From an uncultured Sneathia sp. (GTDB taxonomy: Bacteria > Fusobacteriota > Fusobacteriia > Fusobacteriales > Leptotrichiaceae): 12,177 nucleotides of DNA. A program made the position numbers and the translations under genes. Positions 7,854 through 12,177 of this stretch are shown piece by piece. Numbering within the stretch: the first letter of the stretch is position 1; the number at the start of each line of letters is the position of its first letter. The stretch covers positions 1-12,177 of the forward strand of contig CABURZ010000034.1 in assembly GCA_902494065.1 (NCBI GenBank), read 5' to 3'. Under the pieces are notes generated by a model. It was not told the origin of the DNA. It saw only the letters and a program-made list of their open reading frames with translations, and did not search any database.

Positions 7854-8736
7854 CTAAAACTTTCTTTTGGATTTCCCTAATATTTTCAACATTTAATATC
7901 TGTTTAACCAAACTTTCCATAAGCTTATTATCCCGCTTTATAACGATAACCGCTTCATTTGCAAGATTAATATACTCTTTATCGAATATATCGTTTACGT
8001 TAATATCTGAAACTAAATTTTCTTCAATTTCATCGGCACTCAGTATCGCTTGATCTATTCTATTGTTCTGTATTTCTTTAATAATATTATCAGAATTCAC
8101 ATCAACCATGTTATACTTCTTGCCATCAAAATATTTACAAGATAAAAAGTATTGATCTTCTGAATTTTTATCTATTCCAACCCTAATATTATCACACAGC
8201 TTAAAACTGCTTAGTAAAACATGTTTTGAAACATAACTTCCACTACCTAAACTAAAAACTTTTTTTAAATTATTATTTTTTGAATTTACATATGCCAAAT
8301 TAGACATTATCGCAAAGTCATATACATCATTTTCTAATAATTTCAATCTTACTCTAGAACCTTGCATATACGCAAAATAAAAGTTTATACCATATTTTTC
8401 AAAAGAGCTTTTAATAGCCATTGCTAAACCTTCATATCTTTTTGAATATGGTAGTGGCATAACGCCAACAACATAATTTAAAAAAGATTTTTCTATTAAA
8501 AGATTTTTGTCCTTATACTCTAATTTCTTACCAAAAACTCCGTTTTTAGTTAGTTTTATTACATTATCTTTTTCAAGTATATCAAATGCTTTTTGTATAC
8601 TACCTACAGACATCAAAAGATTTTCAGAATATTCTTTTACCGATTTCACTCTATCTCCTAGATTTAACATTAGCATATCTCTTGCAATAGATATGGTTGC
8701 CAAATCTACTTTGTTTAACGTTTTTAAATTCTTCAT
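7828..8736 (-). CDS. yhfZ: YhfZ-like transcriptional regulator
   Basis: A 302-residue protein matching E. coli YhfZ in length and layout. Residues about 10-75 form a winged helix of GntR-like type: ARDMLMLNLGDRVKSVKEYS, then SVGSIQKAFDILEKDNVI as the recognition region, then LTKNGVFG as the wing. Residues about 88-300 look like a periplasmic-binding-protein-type ligand domain used as a sensor (VVGVMPLPYSKRYEGLA, DFAIMSNLAY, VGIDKNSEDQ, NRIDQAILSADE). It probably binds a pathway compound and controls the cluster, whether as repressor or activator is unknown. ATG 8736 is the only reasonable start, because an in-frame TAG lies two codons upstream. Its ribosome site is weak (TTAGG very close to the ATG), suggesting low expression. 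A TTGACA promoter and the first copy of the 20-base box lie just upstream. Confidence 0.86.
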   Translation of the reverse strand: MKNLKTLNKVDLATISIARDMLMLNLGDRVKSVKEYSENLLMSVGSIQKAFDILEKDNVIKLTKNGVFGKKLEYKDKNLLIEKSFLNYVVGVMPLPYSKRYEGLAMAIKSSFEKYGINFYFAYMQGSRVRLKLLENDVYDFAIMSNLAYVNSKNNNLKKVFSLGSGSYVSKHVLLSSFKLCDNIRVGIDKNSEDQYFLSCKYFDGKKYNMVDVNSDNIIKEIQNNRIDQAILSADEIEENLVSDINVNDIFDKEYINLANEAVIVIKRDNKLMESLVKQILNVENIREIQKKVLEKIIVPRY

Positions 8737-8744
8737 AACCTAAC

Positions 8745-8764
8745 TTTCATTTTTTTGAATATTT
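8745..8764 (-). repeat. 20-base box, copy upstream of yhfZ
   Basis: The same TTTCATTTTTTTGAATATTT as at 7794-7813, with the inverted repeat TTCA-N6-TGAA at 8746-8759. It lies between the likely -10 region and the yhfZ start codon, a position where a bound repressor would block transcription. Autoregulation by YhfZ is the simplest reading, but nothing in the sequence proves which protein binds. Confidence 0.6.
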
Positions 8765-8766
8765 AT

Positions 8767-8804
8767 CTTATACTATATACTACCTCGTTTTTACGTTTTG
8801 TCAA
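8767..8804 (-). promoter_or_regulatory. Promoter of yhfZ
   Basis: A perfect -35 TTGACA lies at 8799-8804 (minus strand). Downstream is an AT-rich stretch with several -10 candidates: TAGTAT at 8777-8782 (16-base spacing), TATATA at 8774-8779 (19), and TATAGT at 8772-8777 (21). The best -35/-10 pair is therefore uncertain, though a promoter here is likely. It lies directly after the stop of the upstream acidic-protein gene. Confidence 0.6.
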
Positions 8805-8810
8805 ATAAAA

Positions 8811-9230
8811 TTAATTTAAATTTTCTTCTACAGAATCTTTTATATCACTAAATATTTCATCAATTTCTGTTAACTCATTGTCTGTAATAAAATCATTTAA
8901 TTCATAATAATAATCAAATGCTTTATATTTTTCTTCATTAGATAATAAGTTATATACTTCAATTGCTCTAGTAAAATATAGATCTGAAAGTTCCATAAAC
9001 ACATCATAAAATACTTCATACTCATCGTCATATTTAAGATTATAGTATATAAAATACATCAATTTAAATACATCTAATTTTTCATCTTTAATATATTTAG
9101 ATAATATATTGTGATAATTTAATAGAGTATAAAGCATTTTTTCCGCAGTTTCAACATTTATTATAGGATTATCAAAAAACATTTCTTCTAACACCTTGAT
9201 ATCTTTTGAATATATCCCAACTTTTCCCAT
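8811..9230 (-). CDS. Hypothetical small acidic protein
   Basis: I do not recognise this 139-residue protein. It is rich in Asp, Glu and Tyr and poor in Arg, has no signal peptide or membrane segment, and looks almost entirely helical, for example VETAEKMLYTLLNYHNILS, VFKLMYFIYYNLKYDDEYEV and an acidic tail EIDEIFSDIKDSVEENLN. Such a composition is seen in small interaction or inhibitor proteins, but no family can be named. Two ATGs are adjacent, at 9233 and 9230. AAGGA (9237-9241) stands three bases from the first and six from the second, so I prefer 9230. It has its own promoter-like region with a palindromic operator. No terminator is visible between its stop and yhfZ, 74 bases on, so read-through into yhfZ is possible. 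Confidence 0.7.
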   Translation of the reverse strand: MGKVGIYSKDIKVLEEMFFDNPIINVETAEKMLYTLLNYHNILSKYIKDEKLDVFKLMYFIYYNLKYDDEYEVFYDVFMELSDLYFTRAIEVYNLLSNEEKYKAFDYYYELNDFITDNELTEIDEIFSDIKDSVEENLN

Positions 9231-9244
9231 CATTAATCCTTACA

Positions 9245-9275
9245 ATTTATATATGTTAATTCTAACATATTTCAA
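9245..9275 (-). promoter_or_regulatory. Promoter with palindromic operator for the acidic protein
   Basis: On the minus strand TTGAAA (9270-9275) serves as -35 and TATATAAAT (9245-9253) as -10; the spacing is 16 bases to TATATA or 18 to TATAAA. The region between them is a perfect inverted repeat, plus strand ATATGTTA-ATTC-TAACATAT (9251-9270). A dyad lying exactly in the spacer is the usual place for a repressor operator. The binding protein is unknown. Confidence 0.6.
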
Positions 9276-9316
9276 AAAAAACGCATATACTTATTTTAAA
9301 ATATATGCATTTTTTA
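9275..9316. terminator. Terminator-like palindrome upstream of the acidic protein
   Basis: The A-run followed by CGCATATA (to 9289) pairs with TATATGCATTTTTT (9302-9315) around an AT-rich loop, with one mismatch. A-run and T-run flanks allow it to work in either direction. It insulates the acidic-protein promoter from transcription arriving from the right. No accepted gene ends just before it, so it may end a small transcript or mark a lost gene. Confidence 0.6.
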
Positions 9317-9500
9317 AAATTTATTTACTAGTTATTAGGATTCTTTCAATTTATTTTCTTGTAGATCTTTATTATCCATACTTTCTTCTTTGTCACCTTT
9401 TTATTTTTTTATTTTTTTATTTTTTTATTTTTAATACCTGTGTATTAAACTTTACATTTTCTTAACAGTACTTTGTTCATTTTTAAAATTAATATTAATT
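9317..9500. other. Intergenic stretch without a supported gene
   Basis: This belongs to the 320-base gap between the autotransporter and the acidic protein. It contains an 8-base tandem tract (9398-9432) and, on the minus strand, only a 14-codon frame (9335-9379, MDNKDLQENKLKES) ending shortly before the palindrome at 9275-9316. That frame has no good ribosome site and is closed upstream by stops in the tract. It could be the tail of a decayed gene or chance, and I do not call it a gene. Confidence 0.5.
9398..9432. repeat. Octanucleotide tandem tract (ATTTTTTT)n
   Basis: The plus strand reads T5 A T7 A T7 A T7 A T5, that is three full units of ATTTTTTT with partial units at each side. Reading it on the minus strand gives TAA stops in every frame within three units, so it is not coding there. 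A tract like this can change length by slippage. Here it lies between genes, about 165 bases upstream of the acidic-protein start. Confidence 0.7.
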
Positions 9501-9540
9501 AAAAAAAGTGCATAAATTTTTCAAAAAATTATGCACTTTA
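9501..9540 (-). terminator. Intrinsic terminator after the autotransporter gene
   Basis: AAAGTGCATAAATTTTT (9505-9521) and AAAAAATTATGCACTTT (9523-9539) form an almost perfect long hairpin, followed in the minus-strand direction by a run of U from 9507-9501. It lies about ten bases after the autotransporter stop codon and fits a strong intrinsic terminator. Confidence 0.85.
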
Positions 9541-9550
9541 TTATCACATC

Positions 9551-12094
9551 TTATTTTTTCAATAACTTATTAATCATTTCCTTGATCTCTCTATTTTCTT
9601 TTCTTAATTCTTCATTTGATTTTTCTAGATTACTTACTTTTTCCATTAATTTTTCAACTTCTGCTGTTTTATTTGGGTACTCATTTTCTTTTTCACCTAA
9701 CATTACTCCTATTCCTAATCCTAATGCTAGATTTCCATGATTATTTACTGATCCACTTAGTTTATATATAAAATTACCACTATTATTTTGTCCACTAATT
9801 CCTATTGCTAGTGAATGCGATGTTCCATAATATCCATACGCTGCACTTAGATTAAATTTCTTATTTCCACTTACTTGTGGTAGATTTGCAATTGCAATAG
9901 CGTTTGATACTCCTCCTAATGCTAATTCACTTTTTTCATCTATTTTCTTAATATCATTTTTAATATTTACTATATCTTTGTTTATTATGTTAATAGATTT
10001 AGTATTAGTTGTAACTTCTTTTTTTAATGTACTAAGTTCACTTTTATCTGCTTTCTCATCTTTTAATTTAGTTATTTGTGAATCTACATCTTTTTTTAAT
10101 AATTTTAAATCTTGAACTACCACCACATGTTCATTTTTTTCTTTAGGTATATCATTCGGAAACTTTTTATCTTCACCCTCTTTATTAGGTTTATTTGTTT
10201 CATTATCATTTGGTTTTGGTGTTGGCTTTGGTGGTTGAGATTGCGAAGTCTTTTCTTCTATAATTGAGCTTTTAACATTACTAAGTTGTAAATTGCCTTT
10301 TGCCCTTATTATTAAATCTTTTGTGTCAGTAATATCTTCACGCTTACCATCTTTTAAAATATAATATCCATTAGCGTCTTTATACACTTTAGTACCGTCT
10401 TTTTTACTGTATTCAAAAGGATTTGAGTTATCTACATAATTTTTAAGTTCTTTTAATTGTGCAACATTGACGGCATCGGTATCTTGTGTTCCTGCAGAAA
10501 CACCAGTTAATTGACGAGTCATTCCAGTATCTTCATTTCCAATAGATATAGCAGATTCAGTACTAAAATATGCACCTATAATTTTATTTCTTCCATTTAT
10601 TCGCTCTTTTATATAATTATCTATTTCATTAAAAATCTTTTCCTTTTCAGAAATTTCTTTTTCTAATTTTCTTGCATTTTCAGAAGTATATTCTAAAGCA
10701 CCTGGTCGTCCATGATACATATCATCTAACGCTTGTTTTGCTTTTGATAATTCTTCACGTGCTTTTTCATATTTTCCCATATTATCTCTAATATTTTTGT
10801 TGTATTCTAAAACTTTTTCCGCTTTATCCTTACCTAAATAATGTAGCAAACTATCTTCATCAAATATTTTATCAGAAAGAATTGAATATCCATATACATC
10901 ACTTTTTCTATTTGCTAAAGAATTGCCTCCCAATGAAAGTCCATTTTTTGTTTTAGTAACTGCACCATCACCTACAGAAATACCAAATTCAGCTTCTTCA
11001 TCTACCTTACCACCTGCTAACGCCATAGATTTATAAGCGTTTGAAAGTGAACCATAACCTATAGCAGTACTAACATTACCCTTAGCAGATACCCCGCTTC
11101 CAGCCGCCAAAGAATACTTTCCTATTGCTTCCGCTTCTTGACCTATTGCAAACGCTCCTTCAGAATGACTTTTTGCATAATAACCTATAGCTACACTTCC
11201 AAATTTTTCAGCAATACTTTCTGCCCCAACAGCAAAGCTTGATTTCCCACTTGCACTAGCAGAATATCCCATTGCAATTGCATTTTTATTTTTAGCTTTT
11301 GCTTGCTTTCCTACTGCAAAAGAATTTTCACCCCATGCTTCCGACTCATTACCAAAGGCGACAGATTGTTCCCCCATAGCTTTCACTTTTTTTCCAAAAG
11401 CAAATGCTTGCTTATTTGTCGCCATCGATCCCCAACCACCAGCAAATGTAGCTTCTTCACCTGCTACACTGTATTGTCCTATCGCAAAAGCTCCTACTCC
11501 ATATGCTGCATTTATAAATCCAATTGCAGTAGAATAAGTACGATCTTCCCCTGAAGGTTTAATATTCCATAAAGGTATACGATAATTAGTAACATTTCGT
11601 TTTCTTTTATAATCAACAATAATATCTTTTTCACTGTCATCAATAGTAACTTTTTTAGTTATAGCTTCAAGCTGTTTACCTGCCATATTACCGCTTCCAA
11701 GTGCAATATTTGAACCCGCAATACCACCAGTGTACCAAGTTCTATTTGTGCCCACTTCATTTTGTCCAAAAGATCCTGGCATATAAATATTTCCTCTATA
11801 TCCATCTAAATGCAATAACCCTAATTTTAAAATATGTTTTTCTCCATCAAGTTCTGTAACACCATTAACATTCCCATCTGTTGGACTTTTTGGAAATGAC
11901 AATACACTACCGTTTATCTTTATATCCCCTAATATTGAGTTCTTTATCTCCTTTGAAACATCCTTTTTAATGGCATCATAAACTTTCTTTTGATCCTCTG
12001 TCAAATCATCACGTGCATCTGCACTTGCTATTTTTCCACAAATCAAAAAAATTATAATAATTTTTATACAATTGCTTATTTTGTTTTTAGTCAC
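9551..12094 (-). CDS. YadA-type trimeric autotransporter adhesin
   Basis: An 847-residue surface protein of the type Vc secretion (YadA-like) family; trimers bind host or bacterial surfaces. Order: signal peptide (1 to about 25, hydrophobic IIIIFLICG, cut near ASA); unassigned N-terminal part to about 175; head about 175-402 with some ten 14-residue left-handed-roll repeats (pattern SxAxGxxxxAxG, e.g. QSVAFGNESEAWGE); helical insertion about 405-505; neck ISIGNEDTGMTRQLTGV to TDAVNVAQLKEL (about 510-545); proline/lysine linker about 614-655 (QPPKPTPKPND); coiled-coil stalk about 655-715; anchor about 720-800 with four beta strands (NLSAAYGYYGTSHSLAIGIS, LALGLGIGVMLG); then a coiled coil at 803-847. 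Most YadA proteins end at the last barrel strand, so this tail is notable. The start is GTG 12094 after AGGAGA. No frameshift is seen, so it is probably expressed. The ligand is unknown. Confidence 0.92.
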   Translation of the reverse strand: MTKNKISNCIKIIIIFLICGKIASADARDDLTEDQKKVYDAIKKDVSKEIKNSILGDIKINGSVLSFPKSPTDGNVNGVTELDGEKHILKLGLLHLDGYRGNIYMPGSFGQNEVGTNRTWYTGGIAGSNIALGSGNMAGKQLEAITKKVTIDDSEKDIIVDYKRKRNVTNYRIPLWNIKPSGEDRTYSTAIGFINAAYGVGAFAIGQYSVAGEEATFAGGWGSMATNKQAFAFGKKVKAMGEQSVAFGNESEAWGENSFAVGKQAKAKNKNAIAMGYSASASGKSSFAVGAESIAEKFGSVAIGYYAKSHSEGAFAIGQEAEAIGKYSLAAGSGVSAKGNVSTAIGYGSLSNAYKSMALAGGKVDEEAEFGISVGDGAVTKTKNGLSLGGNSLANRKSDVYGYSILSDKIFDEDSLLHYLGKDKAEKVLEYNKNIRDNMGKYEKAREELSKAKQALDDMYHGRPGALEYTSENARKLEKEISEKEKIFNEIDNYIKERINGRNKIIGAYFSTESAISIGNEDTGMTRQLTGVSAGTQDTDAVNVAQLKELKNYVDNSNPFEYSKKDGTKVYKDANGYYILKDGKREDITDTKDLIIRAKGNLQLSNVKSSIIEEKTSQSQPPKPTPKPNDNETNKPNKEGEDKKFPNDIPKEKNEHVVVVQDLKLLKKDVDSQITKLKDEKADKSELSTLKKEVTTNTKSINIINKDIVNIKNDIKKIDEKSELALGGVSNAIAIANLPQVSGNKKFNLSAAYGYYGTSHSLAIGISGQNNSGNFIYKLSGSVNNHGNLALGLGIGVMLGEKENEYPNKTAEVEKLMEKVSNLEKSNEELRKENREIKEMINKLLKK

Positions 12095-12100
12095 ATTTAT

Positions 12101-12106
12101 TCTCCT
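12101..12106 (-). promoter_or_regulatory. Ribosome binding site and GTG start of the autotransporter
   Basis: AGGAGA on the minus strand. The following bases read ATAAATGTGACT. The ATG (12094-12096) is followed at once by TGA, so the long frame must start at the overlapping GTG (12092-12094), six bases from the ribosome site. Confidence 0.75.
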
Positions 12107-12127
12107 TTCACATCAGAATTTAATTTA

Positions 12128-12148
12128 CTATACTTACCGTTAGTATAG
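12128..12148 (-). promoter_or_regulatory. Inverted repeat with -10-like elements upstream of the autotransporter
   Basis: CTATACT (12128-12134) and AGTATAG (12142-12148) are perfect arms around a 7-base centre. On the minus strand the arms also give TATACT and TATAGT, both good -10 hexamers. Any -35 box would fall at or beyond the G tract at the contig edge, so the promoter cannot be completed from this sequence. Confidence 0.45.
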
Positions 12149-12150
12149 GG

Positions 12151-12177
12151 CCGCGGGGGGGGGGGGGGGGGAGGGGG
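12151..12177. other. G homopolymer at the right contig end
   Basis: After CCGC, the contig ends in a long G run broken by a single A. This is quite unlike the AT-rich neighbourhood and mirrors the C run at 1-10, meaning outward-reading G at both ends. That is the pattern left by two-colour sequencing poly-G tails. A true homopolymer in the autotransporter promoter is the less likely alternative. Confidence 0.6.

Noticed and set aside
9335..9379. 14-codon minus-strand frame (MDNKDLQENKLKES) before a terminator-like palindrome
   Set aside because: Too short, no good ribosome site, and closed upstream by stops; kept only as a note that a gene may have decayed here.
9196..9465. 89-codon plus-strand frame rich in Phe/Leu/Ile/Tyr
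   Set aside because: Produced by T-rich intergenic DNA and the ATTTTTTT tract; it crosses two palindromes and a promoter and has no ribosome site.
11303..11554. 83-codon plus-strand frame opposite the adhesin head
   Set aside because: A by-product of the repeated Ala/Gly/Ser codons of the head read on the other strand; yields a Cys/Ser-rich peptide without family features.
1..12177. Circular replicon or terminal repeat suggested by C run at one end and G run at the other
   Set aside because: The runs are homopolymers of the same outward polarity and the sequences next to them share nothing, which fits read artefacts better than an overlap.

Overview
The window is one contig of strongly AT-rich bacterial DNA, and every gene I accept lies on the minus strand. 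The low GC, AAGGAG-type ribosome sites, AT-only palindromic terminators and a YadA-type trimeric autotransporter with a C-terminal coiled coil suggest an outer-membrane bacterium of the Fusobacteria, perhaps Leptotrichiaceae (Sneathia/Streptobacillus-like). This placement is an inference from style and gene content, not from a marker gene. Both contig ends run into G homopolymers read outward, which look like sequencing or assembly artefacts.

Positions 165-8736 hold a complete version of the cluster known in Escherichia coli K-12 as yhf. In transcription order it reads yhfZ (regulator), yhfY (PRD domain), yhfU (DUF2620), yhfT (membrane protein), php (phosphotriesterase-homology metallohydrolase), an exported beta-lactamase-fold serine hydrolase, yhfS (fold-type I PLP enzyme), yhfX (fold-type III PLP enzyme) and yhfW (phosphopentomutase-like enzyme). 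From yhfY on, genes overlap or are separated by at most 17 bases, and the cluster ends in a palindromic terminator at 125-161. The set looks like a transport and catabolic pathway for an unknown amino- or phospho-compound. As far as I recall, the serine hydrolase is not part of the E. coli cluster, and the gene order differs. It may add an extracytoplasmic processing step.

Regulation is partly visible. An identical 20-base box lies just upstream of both yhfZ and yhfY, and each copy holds the inverted repeat TTCA-N6-TGAA. A 35-base palindrome at the 3' end of yhfZ separates it from yhfY like a terminator or attenuator. A TTGACA promoter precedes yhfZ.

Upstream of yhfZ, at 8811-9230, is a small acidic, tyrosine-rich protein of unknown function. 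A perfect 20-base palindrome sits between its likely -35 and -10 boxes. It has no obvious terminator and could read into yhfZ. The 320-base gap that follows holds that promoter, two terminator-like palindromes and an 8-base tandem repeat.

Positions 9551-12094 encode a full-length trimeric autotransporter adhesin: signal peptide, head with about ten 14-residue repeats, helical insertion, YadA neck, proline-rich linker, coiled-coil stalk, four-strand anchor, and an extra coiled coil after the anchor.
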